DNA of 64,000 nt, taken from Leclercia sp. S52 (GTDB lineage: Bacteria > Pseudomonadota > Gammaproteobacteria > Enterobacterales > Enterobacteriaceae). Below, piece after piece: positions 50,243 to 60,386 of this stretch. The position numbers were made by a program, and so were the translations under genes. The notes below the pieces were generated by a model that ran no database searches, was not told the origin of the DNA, and worked only from the letters and a program-made list of their open reading frames with translations. The stretch spans positions 2,046,001 to 2,110,000 of the forward strand of contig NZ_CP152474.1 of NCBI RefSeq assembly GCF_039727615.1. The letters run 5' to 3'. Position 1 is the first letter of the stretch; each line of letters starts with the position of its first letter.

Positions 50243-51271
50243 ATGGCGGTAGCGAAAAAGATCACCATCAATGACGTCGCGCTGGCGGCGGGCGTCTCCG
50301 TCAGCACGGTGTCACTGGTGCTGAGCGGGAAAGGGCGGATCTCCTCCGCGACGGGCCAGCGCGTCAACGACGCGGTTGAGCAGCTGGGCTTTGTGCGTAA
50401 CCGCCAGGCCTCAGCGCTGCGCGGTGGGCAGAGCGGGGTGATTGGCCTGATCGTCCGCGATCTCACCTCGCCGTTCTATGCAGAGCTCACGGCGGGCCTG
50501 ACCGAAGCGCTGGAAGCCCAGGGACGGATGGTCTTTTTACTGCACGGTGGTCGAGAGGCCGATCAGCTGCTCCAGCGCCTCGACATGCTGCTGAACCAGG
50601 GGGTTGATGGCGTGATCGTCGCCGGGGCCTCCGGAGTGAGCAATGAACTCTGCGAGCGTGCCGCAGAGAAGGGCGTTCCGCTGGTGTTTGCCTCACGCGC
50701 CAGCTATCTCGATGAAGCCGACACCCTGCGTCCGGACAACATGCAGGCAGCACAAATGCTGACCGAACATCTTATTCGTCGCGGCCATCAGCGGATCGCC
50801 TGGCTGGGGGGGCAAAGTTCGTCCCTGACCCGCGCCGAACGGGTGGGTGGCTACTGCTCGACGCTGATAAAGTACGGCCTCCCGTTCCACAGCGAGTGGG
50901 TGGTGGAGTGCGGATCCAGCCAGAAACAGGCGGCAGAGGCGATAAGTACGCTGCTGCGCGCCAGCCCGACCATCAGCGCCGTGATTTGTTACAACGACGT
51001 CATCGCCATGGGGGCCTGGTTTGGTTTGATCCGCGCCGGTCGTCAGGGCGGGGAAGGCGGGGTGGAAACCTTCTTTGGTCATCAGGTGGCGCTTGGTGCC
51101 TTTGCGGATGTGTCAGAGAACGCGCTGGACGATCTGCCTATCGTCTGGGCCACCACCCCGGCACGGGAGATGGGCTACACCCTGGCAGACCGCATTATGC
51201 AGCGGATTGAGAAATCCGACGTGCCGGCCGGGCACCAGATTGTGTCGGCCCGGTTAGTCACGGTGAAATAG
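50243..51271 (+). CDS. malI: LacI-family repressor MalI
   Basis: A 342-aa repressor of malXY; helix-turn-helix ITINDVALAAGVSVSTVSLV. The effector domain is PurR-like. ATG 50243 gives the E. coli length. An internal G7 run (WLGGQS) is in frame. Confidence 0.95.
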   Translation: MAVAKKITINDVALAAGVSVSTVSLVLSGKGRISSATGQRVNDAVEQLGFVRNRQASALRGGQSGVIGLIVRDLTSPFYAELTAGLTEALEAQGRMVFLLHGGREADQLLQRLDMLLNQGVDGVIVAGASGVSNELCERAAEKGVPLVFASRASYLDEADTLRPDNMQAAQMLTEHLIRRGHQRIAWLGGQSSSLTRAERVGGYCSTLIKYGLPFHSEWVVECGSSQKQAAEAISTLLRASPTISAVICYNDVIAMGAWFGLIRAGRQGGEGGVETFFGHQVALGAFADVSENALDDLPIVWATTPAREMGYTLADRIMQRIEKSDVPAGHQIVSARLVTVK

Positions 51272-51273
51272 CC

Positions 51274-52170
51274 TCAGGGCCAGGGCGTGAGCGGGTTGAG
51301 CGCCAGGCGCGCCTCCAGCGCCTCGACAAACTTACGCACCTTCGCGGGGATCAGCCGCGAAGTCGGATAAACGGCCCAGACGGCCAACGCTTCCGGCTCG
51401 GCGTCCTCCAGCACGATCTTCTTCAGCTGGCCTTGCGCCAGGGCGGGCCCAACGTACCAGCGGGATAAGTTGGCAATGCCCATTCCACCCAGGCACGCCT
51501 CAAAAATCGCCTCAATCGAATTCGCCGAAAATCGCCCCGACACCTTTTGCCTGCTCCGCTGCCCGGCCTGCTCAAACCACCAGTGGGTGGTGTCAGAGGT
51601 GGTCAGGCAGCTGTGGGCCGCCAGATCGCCGAGCGTTTTCGGGTAGCCGTTCGCCGCCAGATATTCAGCGCTGGCGCACAGGTCGCGGGGATTATCGCAC
51701 AGGCGATGGGCAACCAGCCGGTTATCCCGCAGCGGGGCGATACGCAGCGCCACGTCGATGCCTTTCCCGACAATATCCACCTGTTCATCGGTGGCGAGCA
51801 AATCCACCTGCAGGGCAGGATGCTGGCGCATAAATCCGGGCAGCATCGGGGCGACGATCTTGCGGCCAAACGCCGCCGAGGTGGTGATGCGCAGCCGCCC
51901 GGAAAGGTGTGCGCCATCGGGAAACAGGTCGGCCAGCGCATTGGTTTTATCTTCCAGCAGCGCCTGGGCGTGCGGCAAAAAGACTTCGCCATCGCTGGTG
52001 GGCGAGAGGGAGCGCGTGGTGCGATGTACCAGCCGGACGCCCAGCTCCGCTTCCAGGTTATTGAGGCAGCGCGACGCCGCCATGGCGCTCATTGACAGCC
52101 GACGCGCGGCACCCGCCAGGCTGCCCGCTTTTACCGCTTCAACGAACACTTCCACATCGTCCAGTCTCAT
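51274..52170 (-). CDS. LysR-family regulator of the adjacent cassette
   Basis: A 298-aa LysR regulator of the large TrmB-less, DsdC/AaeR-like group; helix-turn-helix MRLDDVEVFVEAVKAGSLAG and MSAMAASRCLNNLEAELG. It is divergent from the metallo-hydrolase gene and probably controls it. Its stop is 3 bp from the malI stop. E. coli K-12 has no gene of this type here. Confidence 0.85.
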   Translation of the reverse strand: MRLDDVEVFVEAVKAGSLAGAARRLSMSAMAASRCLNNLEAELGVRLVHRTTRSLSPTSDGEVFLPHAQALLEDKTNALADLFPDGAHLSGRLRITTSAAFGRKIVAPMLPGFMRQHPALQVDLLATDEQVDIVGKGIDVALRIAPLRDNRLVAHRLCDNPRDLCASAEYLAANGYPKTLGDLAAHSCLTTSDTTHWWFEQAGQRSRQKVSGRFSANSIEAIFEACLGGMGIANLSRWYVGPALAQGQLKKIVLEDAEPEALAVWAVYPTSRLIPAKVRKFVEALEARLALNPLTPWP

Positions 52171-52277
52171 TATCTCGTTTCTCGTTATACTGGCGTATCA
52201 AATTACACATCTACACTAATTATCGTTATAGCGCCATAGTCACTCCACATCCTGATAAACATGAATTTGGAGTGACG

Positions 52278-53258
52278 ATGAAAAAGATGACAACGGTTTT
52301 AGCGCTCAGCAGCCTGGTTTTTGCTGGCTCAGCCTGGGCTGACGCCCCCGCGCAGGTGCGCCAGCAGGTGCCGGGTTATTATCGCCTGGCGGTGGGGCAA
52401 AATGAGGTGACGGCGCTTTTCGATGGCTATAACGATCTCTCGCCCTCGCTGTTAAAAGGCCTCTCAGCCGACAAAATCCGCGATCTGCTGGCGCAGCATA
52501 AGATTGATGCCGAGCGCATGCCTACCTCCTTTAACGCCTTTCTGGTGAATACCGGTAAACATCTGGTGATGATTGACAGCGGGGCGGGCCACTGCGTGCC
52601 GCAAACCGCCGGGCAATTGATTCCCAATATGGAGGCCTCCGGGTATCGCCCGGAACAGGTGGATACCCTCTTCCTGACCCACCTCCACCTGGACCACGTC
52701 TGTGGCCTGAGCGATGCCTCGGGTAAAGCGCTGTTCCCCAATGCCACCGTCTGGGTGCCGCAGGGTGAAGCCGACTTCTGGCTGGATCCGGCGAAAGAGG
52801 CCAGCGCGCCTGCCAATGCGAAGGAGTATTTCGCTATCGCCCGGCACGCCCTTGCGGCCTATAAAGCGGCCGGAAAGCTGAAAACCTTCGTTCCGCCCGC
52901 CTCGCCCATTCCGGAAGTCCAGACGGCATACGCAACCGGTCATACCCCAGGCAGCACGGTGTATCGTTTTGCCTCTGAAGGGAAGGCCATCAACTTTATC
53001 GGGGATCTGATCCACACCCCGGCCGTGCAGTTCCCGCACCCGGAAGTATCGATTCGCTTTGATGTGGATGCGAAGAAAGCCACCGCATCCCGCGGGCAGG
53101 AGTTTAACGCCCTGGCGAAAGATGGCGAGTGGATGGCGGCAGCGCATCTGGCCTTCCCGGGCATTGGCCACATCACGACCAACGCTCAGGGATACAGCTG
53201 GAATCCGGCAATTTATGGCCCGTATCAACGTGCGACCGACGTGCCCCTGCTGAAATAA
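52278..53258 (+). CDS. Exported metallo-beta-lactamase-fold hydrolase
   Basis: A 326-aa protein with a signal peptide (MKKMTTVLALSSLVFAGSAWA). The zinc motif LTHLHLDHVCG (~131-141) is followed by ATGHTPGSTVY and FIGDLIH, placing it in the MBL-fold superfamily of lactonase/quorum-quenching-like enzymes. I use ATG 52278 (GGAGTGACG upstream). Substrate unknown; lactones are possible, and beta-lactamase activity is not implied. Confidence 0.82.
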   Translation: MKKMTTVLALSSLVFAGSAWADAPAQVRQQVPGYYRLAVGQNEVTALFDGYNDLSPSLLKGLSADKIRDLLAQHKIDAERMPTSFNAFLVNTGKHLVMIDSGAGHCVPQTAGQLIPNMEASGYRPEQVDTLFLTHLHLDHVCGLSDASGKALFPNATVWVPQGEADFWLDPAKEASAPANAKEYFAIARHALAAYKAAGKLKTFVPPASPIPEVQTAYATGHTPGSTVYRFASEGKAINFIGDLIHTPAVQFPHPEVSIRFDVDAKKATASRGQEFNALAKDGEWMAAAHLAFPGIGHITTNAQGYSWNPAIYGPYQRATDVPLLK

Positions 53259-53273
53259 GACGAGGAAAACATC

Positions 53274-54128
53274 ATGAAAAGTTACACCGTAACGGCTAAT
53301 GGCATTCGTCAGTTTGTGGTTGAAGAGGGCGAAGGCGCCCCGGTGATCCTGCTCCACGGTTTCCCGGAAACCCACTACGCCTGGCGCTATCAAATTCCGG
53401 TCCTGTCAAAGCACTACCGGGTGATTGCCCCGGATCTGCGCGGCTACGGCGAGACCGATAAACCGGCCTCCGGCTACGATAAACGCAATATGGCGCGGGA
53501 TATCCGGGAGCTGATGCGCGCACTTGGGCTGAAGAAAGTGGTGCTGGTGGGGCACGATCGCGGGGCGCGCGTTGCCACCCGCTTTGCCAAAGATTATCCC
53601 GAGCTGGTGGATCGCCTGGTGGTGATGGACAACGTGCCGACGCGTATCGTGGCGCGGGATCTGAACGCCTCCATCGCCCGCGCCTACTGGTTCTTTCTGT
53701 TCCATCTGGTGCCCGATCTGCCGGAAGCCCTGATTGCCGGTCGGGAGCATATCTGGTTGCGCCATTTCTTCTCAGACTGGACCTTCGATCCCGCCACCAT
53801 TAGCGGCGAGGCGTTTGATACTTACGTCCGGGCGTATCAGGCCCCCGGTGCCGTGCGCGGGGCGATGGCGGACTATCGCGCCAACGCCGAGGATGTGGCG
53901 CAGGATCTGGCCGACGCGGAGGTTAAAATCGCCTGTCCGGTGATGTCGCTGTGGGGTAATGACTTCCACGCCGTGGGTAAGTTGTTCGATATGCAGAGCG
54001 TCTGGGCGGAAATGGCAGACGATCTCAGGGCTTATGCCATTGAAGAGTGCGGCCATCTGCCGCAGGAGGAACAGCCTGAGAAGGTGAACGCCCTGCTGAT
54101 GGACTTCCTGACCGGCTGGCAAGGATGA
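53274..54128 (+). CDS. Alpha/beta hydrolase, epoxide-hydrolase/haloacetate-dehalogenase type
   Basis: A 284-aa protein with oxyanion HGFPETHYAW, DLRGYGETDKP and an Asp nucleophile in VLVGHDRGARVATRF (Asp ~94). A late His is in ECGHLPQEEQP. The nucleophile is Asp, not Ser, so it is like epoxide hydrolases and fluoroacetate dehalogenases. The halide-binding His-Trp pair of characterised fluoroacetate dehalogenases is not clear here (AYWFFLFH). It lies 15 bp after the MBL gene. Confidence 0.82.
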   Translation: MKSYTVTANGIRQFVVEEGEGAPVILLHGFPETHYAWRYQIPVLSKHYRVIAPDLRGYGETDKPASGYDKRNMARDIRELMRALGLKKVVLVGHDRGARVATRFAKDYPELVDRLVVMDNVPTRIVARDLNASIARAYWFFLFHLVPDLPEALIAGREHIWLRHFFSDWTFDPATISGEAFDTYVRAYQAPGAVRGAMADYRANAEDVAQDLADAEVKIACPVMSLWGNDFHAVGKLFDMQSVWAEMADDLRAYAIEECGHLPQEEQPEKVNALLMDFLTGWQG

Positions 54129-54136
54129 TGGGTAAT

Positions 54137-54164
54137 AAAAAAACCCCCTCCGGAGAGGGGTTTT
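54137..54164. terminator. Terminator between the hydrolase gene and ydgA
   Basis: CCCCTC-cgga-GAGGGG followed by TTTT on the plus strand and preceded by A7, so it can serve both convergent genes. Confidence 0.85.
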
Positions 54165-54169
54165 GCCGT

Positions 54170-55723
54170 TTACTGCTGCGGAACCGCAGGCGCTGGCGCA
54201 GGGGCCGGCACCGCAGGCGCGGCAGGCTCGTCCGGTACGGCCAGGTTCAGCGTCGGAACGCCAAACATGCCGACAAACTCTTCCAGCGGCATTTTCTGAC
54301 CATTCAGCGTCACCTGACCGTTGCTGTACTGCAGGCTGGTGCTGATGACGTTATCTTCCACGGTGGTGATGCGGAACATTTGACCCATCGCCGCCAGGCC
54401 TTTCACCTGCTGGTTGGCCAGCTTGCCGGCGTCATCCTCGTTATAGCCTTCCAGCTTCGCAATCTGGGTCATGAACTCGGTCGCCATGTCCATCGGGATG
54501 GTCAGCTTGCTCTCCAGCGATTTCACGCTGCGATCCACTTCCTGAGCCAGCGTCTGGGCTTCACCCGTGGCGGTGGCCGGATCCTTCAGGAACAGCGACA
54601 GGTTGAAGTTGGTTTCGCCTTTGCTGTTTTTCCAGCTCAGCGGCGCGAGGGTGACCACCGGTTCGCCTTTAAGCAGGATCGGCAGGTTGCTGAAGAAAGC
54701 CTCCGCCGCTTTCTGCTGATAGAGCGCCGGGTTGTTGGTCATCAGCTCTTTGTCGGCCAGCAGGGCCTGGCTCTGGGCGCGATACTGCTGGCTGAACTGG
54801 TGCCATGCCTGGCCATCGATATTGCCGATTTTAAGCGTCAGCTTGCCGGTACCCATGTCCTGATTCTGTATTTTCAGGCTCTTAAGGCTGTAATCCAGCT
54901 GGCTGTTGACGCTCTTGCCGTCTTTCGATAGCTCAGCCTTACCGTTCAGATCCGTCCCTTCCAGCACCGCCATCTCTTTGCCTTCAATGGCGATAGCCAG
55001 CTTATCGAGGGTCACTTTCTGATCGCCGATCCGCTCGTCAAAGTCGGTCAGACGGCTGTTGCCCTCGGTTTTCAGGTTATTGAAGGTGAGCTGCACTTTC
55101 TGGCCGTACTCGTTCACCGCATTCACCAGGCCGCTTGCCGCTTCACCTTTCAGGGAGAAGCTGTTGCCGTCGCGGTCAGCATCCAGTTTGAAATTGCCGC
55201 CGCTGAAGGCCACTTTCTCGTCGCCATTTTCGTAATTCAACGCTTTCAGCGCCAGATCGGTGCTGGTATCACCGGCATAGCTGATGCGGGTATTGGCCTC
55301 GAAAGGGGATTCATTTTTCGTCAGATCGAACAGCGGCTTAGAGGCTTCGTTGTTCAGCAGCGTGGTTTTTACCGAGGCCATCGACGGGATCAGGTTGAAG
55401 TGTTTCAGCTGGGCCAGCGGGAAAGGGCCATGATCGACCACTTCGTTCAGCACCAGGCTTTGTCCTTGCTGAAGCCACGGATTCTCGTTGCCCGGAATGG
55501 GCTTAAGCACCAGCTGCAGATGGCTTTTGAACAGGCCGCGCTGGTAATCCTGATAGCTCAACTCCAGCCCGGCTTCCGGTGCGGTGCGTTTGAATTCGCT
55601 ATTCGCCTGCGCCACCATTTCTGCCAGATGGCTCTCCAGCTGTTTCCCGGTATACCAGGATGCACCCGTCCAGACCACCCCTAATGCAACAATAACGCCT
55701 GCAGCTATAACCGATTTCTTCAT
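54170..55723 (-). CDS. ydgA: DUF945 protein YdgA
   Basis: A 517-aa protein with an N-terminal signal anchor (MKKSVIAAGVIVALGVVWTG), then a long beta-rich DUF945 domain. The tail is Pro/Ala-rich (residues ~500-517) and makes it longer than E. coli YdgA (502 aa). Periplasmic, function unclear. Confidence 0.9.
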   Translation of the reverse strand: MKKSVIAAGVIVALGVVWTGASWYTGKQLESHLAEMVAQANSEFKRTAPEAGLELSYQDYQRGLFKSHLQLVLKPIPGNENPWLQQGQSLVLNEVVDHGPFPLAQLKHFNLIPSMASVKTTLLNNEASKPLFDLTKNESPFEANTRISYAGDTSTDLALKALNYENGDEKVAFSGGNFKLDADRDGNSFSLKGEAASGLVNAVNEYGQKVQLTFNNLKTEGNSRLTDFDERIGDQKVTLDKLAIAIEGKEMAVLEGTDLNGKAELSKDGKSVNSQLDYSLKSLKIQNQDMGTGKLTLKIGNIDGQAWHQFSQQYRAQSQALLADKELMTNNPALYQQKAAEAFFSNLPILLKGEPVVTLAPLSWKNSKGETNFNLSLFLKDPATATGEAQTLAQEVDRSVKSLESKLTIPMDMATEFMTQIAKLEGYNEDDAGKLANQQVKGLAAMGQMFRITTVEDNVISTSLQYSNGQVTLNGQKMPLEEFVGMFGVPTLNLAVPDEPAAPAVPAPAPAPAVPQQ

Positions 55724-55824
55724 CGTGATTATCCCTAAAATGAAACCGAGCGGTGAAAACCGCCCGGTGAGGTCATAAGATTACCAATAGCTTAGCAATA
55801 ATTGTTAAAAAATTCAGCAGGTCA

Positions 55825-56997
55825 CTATAGCTTGTTGAAAACCCGGGCCAGACGGCCGACGCCGCTGACGCTGACCGGCGAGTCATTGGCGGCTACAAAC
55901 GCCGACTCGCCCGGCTTCAGTACCAGACGCTCGTCGCCCTTGCTCAGCACCGCTTCGCCCTCGACGCAGAACAGAATTGCCGCGCTCTGCTGGGCAATCC
56001 GGGTCTCTGCGCTGCTGAGGTCGTGCAGCGAGAAGGCAAAGTCATCCACGGGGATCGGGAAGTCCAGCTCCGCGCCGTTTTTCACCGGCTGGGTCAGCAG
56101 CTCTGCTGCAGGTTTGGCGACGAATTTGACGTTAGCCACCAGTTCCGGGATGTCGATGTACTTCGGCGTCAGGCCTGCACGCAGGACGTTATCGGAGTTG
56201 GCCATCACCTCAAGCGCCACACCCTTAAGGTAGGCGTGCGGGGTTTCGGCGAACAGGAACATCGCTTCGCCTGGCTCCAGTTTGACCACATTCAGCAGCA
56301 GCGGAGAGAACAGGCCGCTGTCGTCCGGGTAAAATTCTGAAATCACGCGAATGGTCTGCCACGGCTCGCCCTGCTGGCTGTTAAGAGCTGCTTTCAGCAC
56401 CGCCAGCGCGCGGGATTTTTCCTCCCCCTGCATATTGAGCAGGCTGGCGAAGAGGTGGCTCAGGCGTTCGGCATCCGGCTTTTCGAGGAAGTGGGCAATG
56501 GCGCTGTGCGCCCCGGCCACCGGCTGCAGCAGGGAGACGATCTCCGAAAATTCGCGGAAGGCGTTCATCGCCAGGAACGGCGTCAGGGCGAACACCAGCT
56601 CCGGTTTGTGGTTCGGATCTTTATAGTTACGCTCGGCGGCATCCAGCGGAATAGCTGCCGCGTTCTCTTTGGCAAAGCCCGCTTCAGAAGCCTGCTTGTT
56701 CGGATGAACCTGAATCGACAGCGGCTGATCGGCGCACAGCACCTTAAAGAGGAACGGCAGCTCGCCAAAACGGTCCGCGACCTTCGCGCCCAGCAGCGTC
56801 GTTTTATCCGCGTCGATGACCTCGCGCAGGGAACGCACCCCGCGGGCATCGTCAATTTTTGAGCTGCTCTTCGGGTGCGCGCCCATCCACAGCTCTGCCA
56901 TCGGCAGGTTGTCCGGGTTGGCGATACCGTAGAGATCCGTTAACGCAGTTTTACTTCCCCAGGCGTAGTTCTGCACTGAGTTAATGAGTTTTTGCAT
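55825..56997 (-). CDS. manA: Mannose-6-phosphate isomerase
   Basis: A 390-aa Zn isomerase interconverting mannose-6-P and fructose-6-P. Metal ligands lie in SIQVHPNKQ, KPELVFAL and FAETPHAYL. Start ATG 56997. It is divergent from fumA. Confidence 0.97.
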   Translation of the reverse strand: MQKLINSVQNYAWGSKTALTDLYGIANPDNLPMAELWMGAHPKSSSKIDDARGVRSLREVIDADKTTLLGAKVADRFGELPFLFKVLCADQPLSIQVHPNKQASEAGFAKENAAAIPLDAAERNYKDPNHKPELVFALTPFLAMNAFREFSEIVSLLQPVAGAHSAIAHFLEKPDAERLSHLFASLLNMQGEEKSRALAVLKAALNSQQGEPWQTIRVISEFYPDDSGLFSPLLLNVVKLEPGEAMFLFAETPHAYLKGVALEVMANSDNVLRAGLTPKYIDIPELVANVKFVAKPAAELLTQPVKNGAELDFPIPVDDFAFSLHDLSSAETRIAQQSAAILFCVEGEAVLSKGDERLVLKPGESAFVAANDSPVSVSGVGRLARVFNKL

Positions 56998-57196
56998 TAT
57001 CAAGCCCTGTTTCAAATGTGGAATTAACTGCCCGTATTAAAGCAATAAACCGGGCGGAAGTAACCTGCGCACGGAAAAAGTCGTACTAGTCTCAGTTTTT
57101 GTTAAAAAATTGTGTAGGATAAGCCAACTCGCTTTTAATCGGGGCAGCGGAACATCTGCTCTACATAATCAGACCCAAGCAGTAAGTGAGAGATCA

Positions 57197-58843
57197 ATGT
57201 CGAATAAACCCTTCCATTATCAGGATCCTTTCCCGCTGGCCAAGGATCAGACCGAATATTATCTGTTAACCCGCGATCACGTGTCTGTCTCTGAGTTTGA
57301 AGGTCAGGAGATCCTCAAAGTCGATCCGCAGGCGCTGACCTTACTGGCGCAGCACGCCTTCCACGACGCCTCCTTTATGCTGCGCCCGGCGCACCAGCAG
57401 CAGGTGGCCGATATCCTCAGCGACCCGCAGGCCAGTGAGAACGACAAATATGTCGCCCTGCAGTTCCTGCGTAACTCCGATATCGCGGCGAAAGGCATTC
57501 TGCCGACCTGTCAGGACACCGGCACCGCCATCATCACCGGCAAAAAAGGCCAGCGCGTCTGGACCGGCGGCGGCGATGAAGCGGCCCTCGCGCACGGCGT
57601 GTACAACACCTATATCGAAGACAACCTGCGCTACTCGCAAAATGCCGCGCTGGATATGTACAAAGAGGTGAATACCGGCACCAACCTGCCGGCGCAGATC
57701 GACCTCTACAGCGTTGATGGCGACGAATACAAATTCCTCTGCATCGCCAAAGGCGGCGGTTCAGCCAACAAAACCTATCTCTATCAGGAGACCAAGGCGC
57801 TGCTCTCTCCGGGCAAGCTGAAGAATTACCTGGTGGAGAAGATGCGCACTCTGGGGACCGCAGCCTGTCCGCCGTACCACATCGCGTTTGTCATCGGCGG
57901 TACCTCGGCGGAAAGCACCCTGAAAACCGTCAAGCTGGCCTCGACCAAATACTACGACGGCCTGCCGACCGAAGGTAACGAGCACGGCCAGGCGTTCCGC
58001 GACGTCCAGCTGGAGCAGGAGCTGCTGGTGGAAGCGCAGAACCTCGGCCTCGGCGCGCAGTTTGGCGGCAAATATTTCGCCCACGATATCCGCGTGATCC
58101 GTCTGCCGCGTCACGGCGCCTCCTGTCCGGTGGGCATGGGTGTGTCGTGTTCCGCAGACCGCAACATCAAGGCCAAGATCAACCGCGACGGTATCTGGAT
58201 CGAAAAACTGGAAAACAACCCGGGCAAGTACATCCCGGAAGAGCTGCGTAAGGCGGGCGAGGGCGAGGCGGTCCACGTTGACCTCAACCGTCCGATGAGC
58301 GAGATCCTGGCTCAGCTCTCTCAGTACCCGGTCTCCACCCGACTCTCCCTGAATGGCACCATTATCGTGGGCCGCGACATCGCCCACGCCAAGCTGAAAG
58401 AGCGCCTGGATAACGGCGAAGGGCTGCCGCAGTACATCAAGGATCACCCGATCTACTACGCGGGCCCGGCGAAAACGCCTGACGGGTATGCCTCTGGCTC
58501 CTTAGGCCCAACCACCGCCGGGCGTATGGACTCCTACGTGGATCAGCTCCAGGCCAATGGCGGCAGCATGATCATGCTGGCGAAGGGCAACCGCAGCCAG
58601 CAGGTGACCGACGCGTGCCACAAGCACGGCGGCTTCTACCTCGGCAGCATCGGCGGCCCGGCTGCGGTACTGGCCCAGGGCAGCATCAAGAGCCTCGAGT
58701 GCGTGGAGTACCCGGAGCTCGGGATGGAAGCGATCTGGAAAATTGAAGTAGAAGACTTCCCGGCGTTTATCCTCGTGGATGACAAAGGCAACGACTTCTT
58801 CAAACAGATCCAGTCATCCCAGTGTGCGGCCTGTGTGAAGTAG
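57197..58843 (+). CDS. fumA: Fumarase A, class I 4Fe-4S
   Basis: A 548-aa oxygen-sensitive hydratase. Cluster Cys residues lie in [26 protein letters not shown] and others. ATG 57197 gives the exact E. coli length. The 199-bp gap to manA holds the divergent promoters. Confidence 0.97.
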   Translation: MSNKPFHYQDPFPLAKDQTEYYLLTRDHVSVSEFEGQEILKVDPQALTLLAQHAFHDASFMLRPAHQQQVADILSDPQASENDKYVALQFLRNSDIAAKGILPTCQDTGTAIITGKKGQRVWTGGGDEAALAHGVYNTYIEDNLRYSQNAALDMYKEVNTGTNLPAQIDLYSVDGDEYKFLCIAKGGGSANKTYLYQETKALLSPGKLKNYLVEKMRTLGTAACPPYHIAFVIGGTSAESTLKTVKLASTKYYDGLPTEGNEHGQAFRDVQLEQELLVEAQNLGLGAQFGGKYFAHDIRVIRLPRHGASCPVGMGVSCSADRNIKAKINRDGIWIEKLENNPGKYIPEELRKAGEGEAVHVDLNRPMSEILAQLSQYPVSTRLSLNGTIIVGRDIAHAKLKERLDNGEGLPQYIKDHPIYYAGPAKTPDGYASGSLGPTTAGRMDSYVDQLQANGGSMIMLAKGNRSQQVTDACHKHGGFYLGSIGGPAAVLAQGSIKSLECVEYPELGMEAIWKIEVEDFPAFILVDDKGNDFFKQIQSSQCAACVK

Positions 58844-58853
58844 TTTGAAACCT

Positions 58854-58878
58854 GCCGGGTGGCGCAGCGCCACCCGGC
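58854..58878. repeat. REP-like palindrome between fumA and fumC
   Basis: GCCGGGTGGCGCAGCGCCAC then CCGGC is a perfect GC-rich inverted repeat of the REP family, 11 bp after fumA. It may protect the fumA 3' end. Confidence 0.75.
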
Positions 58879-58991
58879 ACAGCCGGGCAACAAAAAGAGC
58901 GCACAAAGCGCCATACCCTTTCCCCGTTCTCATCAATACTTGTTTCTTTGAGCTGTGAGCAATCCACTTCAGTGTTATCAAGGAGAAAGTA

Positions 58992-60386
58992 ATGACCACC
59001 TCACGCAGTGAGAAAGATTCGATGGGTGCCATCGACGTCCCGCAGGACAAACTCTGGGGCGCGCAAACCCAGCGTTCGCTGGAACATTTCCGTATTTCCA
59101 CTGAAAAAATGCCGGTCTCGCTGATCCAGGCCCTGGCGCTGACTAAACGTGCGGCCGCCAAAGTAAACCAGGATCTAGGCCTGCTGGCGGCGGAAAAGGC
59201 CACCGCGATTATCAGTGCCGCCGATGAAGTGCTGGTGGGCAAACATCCCGATGAATTCCCCCTCGCCATCTGGCAGACCGGTTCCGGCACCCAGAGCAAC
59301 ATGAACATGAACGAGGTGCTGGCTAACCGCGGCAGCGAGCTGCTCGGCGGCGTGCGAGGGATGGAGCGCAAAATCCACCCCAACGATGACGTCAACAAAA
59401 GCCAGAGCTCCAACGACGTCTTCCCGACGGCGATGCACGTGGCGGCGGTGATCGCCCTGCGCGAGCAGCTGATCCCCCAGCTGAACGTGCTGAAGCAGAC
59501 CCTTGACGACAAAGCCCAGGCCTTTGCCGGAATCGTCAAAATTGGGCGTACTCATCTGCAGGATGCCACCCCCCTGACCCTCGGCCAGGAGATCTCCGGC
59601 TGGGTGGCGATGCTTGAGCACAATCTGCGCCATATCGACAACAGCCTGCCGCACCTGGCGGAGCTGGCGCTGGGCGGCACCGCGGTGGGCACCGGGCTCA
59701 ACACCCATCCCGAGTACGCGGTACGCGTGGCGGAAGAGCTGGCGACCATCACCGGGCAGCCGTTCGTCACCGCGCCGAACAAGTTCGAGGCGCTGGCGAC
59801 CTGTGACGCGCTGGTGCACGCCCACGGGGCGCTGAAAGGGCTGGCGGCCTCGCTGATGAAAATCGCCAACGACGTGCGCTGGCTGGCCTCCGGGCCGCGC
59901 TGCGGCATCGGCGAAATAAGCATTCCCGAGAACGAGCCGGGCAGCTCCATCATGCCGGGCAAGGTCAACCCGACCCAGTGCGAAGCCATGACCATGCTTT
60001 GCTGTCAGGTGATGGGCAACGACGTGGCGGTGAACATGGGCGGGGCTTCGGGCAACTTTGAGCTCAACGTCTATCGCCCGATGGTCATCCATAACTTCCT
60101 GCAGTCGGTGCGTTTGCTGGCGGACGGAATGGAGAGCTTTAACGAGCACTGCGCGGTGGGCATTGAGCCGAACCGCGAGCGCATCAGCCAGCTGCTCAAT
60201 GAGTCGTTAATGCTGGTGACGGCGCTCAATACCCATATCGGCTATGACAAAGCGGCTGAAATCGCCAAGAAAGCGCACAAAGAGGGGCTGACCCTGAAAG
60301 CCTCTGCCCTGGCGCTGGGGTATCTTACCGAGGCCGAGTTTGACAGCTGGGTCCGCCCGGAAGAGATGGTTGGCAGCCTGAAATAG
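58992..60386 (+). CDS. fumC: Fumarase C, class II
   Basis: A 464-aa iron-free fumarase, induced by SoxRS in E. coli. The signature [17 protein letters not shown] and [10 protein letters not shown] are intact; AAGGAGAAAGTA precedes the ATG. A C6 run (DATPLTL) is in frame. Confidence 0.97.
   Translation: MTTSRSEKDSMGAIDVPQDKLWGAQTQRSLEHFRISTEKMPVSLIQALALTKRAAAKVNQDLGLLAAEKATAIISAADEVLVGKHPDEFPLAIWQTGSGTQSNMNMNEVLANRGSELLGGVRGMERKIHPNDDVNKSQSSNDVFPTAMHVAAVIALREQLIPQLNVLKQTLDDKAQAFAGIVKIGRTHLQDATPLTLGQEISGWVAMLEHNLRHIDNSLPHLAELALGGTAVGTGLNTHPEYAVRVAEELATITGQPFVTAPNKFEALATCDALVHAHGALKGLAASLMKIANDVRWLASGPRCGIGEISIPENEPGSSIMPGKVNPTQCEAMTMLCCQVMGNDVAVNMGGASGNFELNVYRPMVIHNFLQSVRLLADGMESFNEHCAVGIEPNRERISQLLNESLMLVTALNTHIGYDKAAEIAKKAHKEGLTLKASALALGYLTEAEFDSWVRPEEMVGSLK

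Noticed and set aside
52278-53258. A beta-lactam resistance gene
   Set aside because: It has the MBL fold and HxHxDH, but the order of motifs and companions fit lactonase-like hydrolases; no evidence of beta-lactamase activity.
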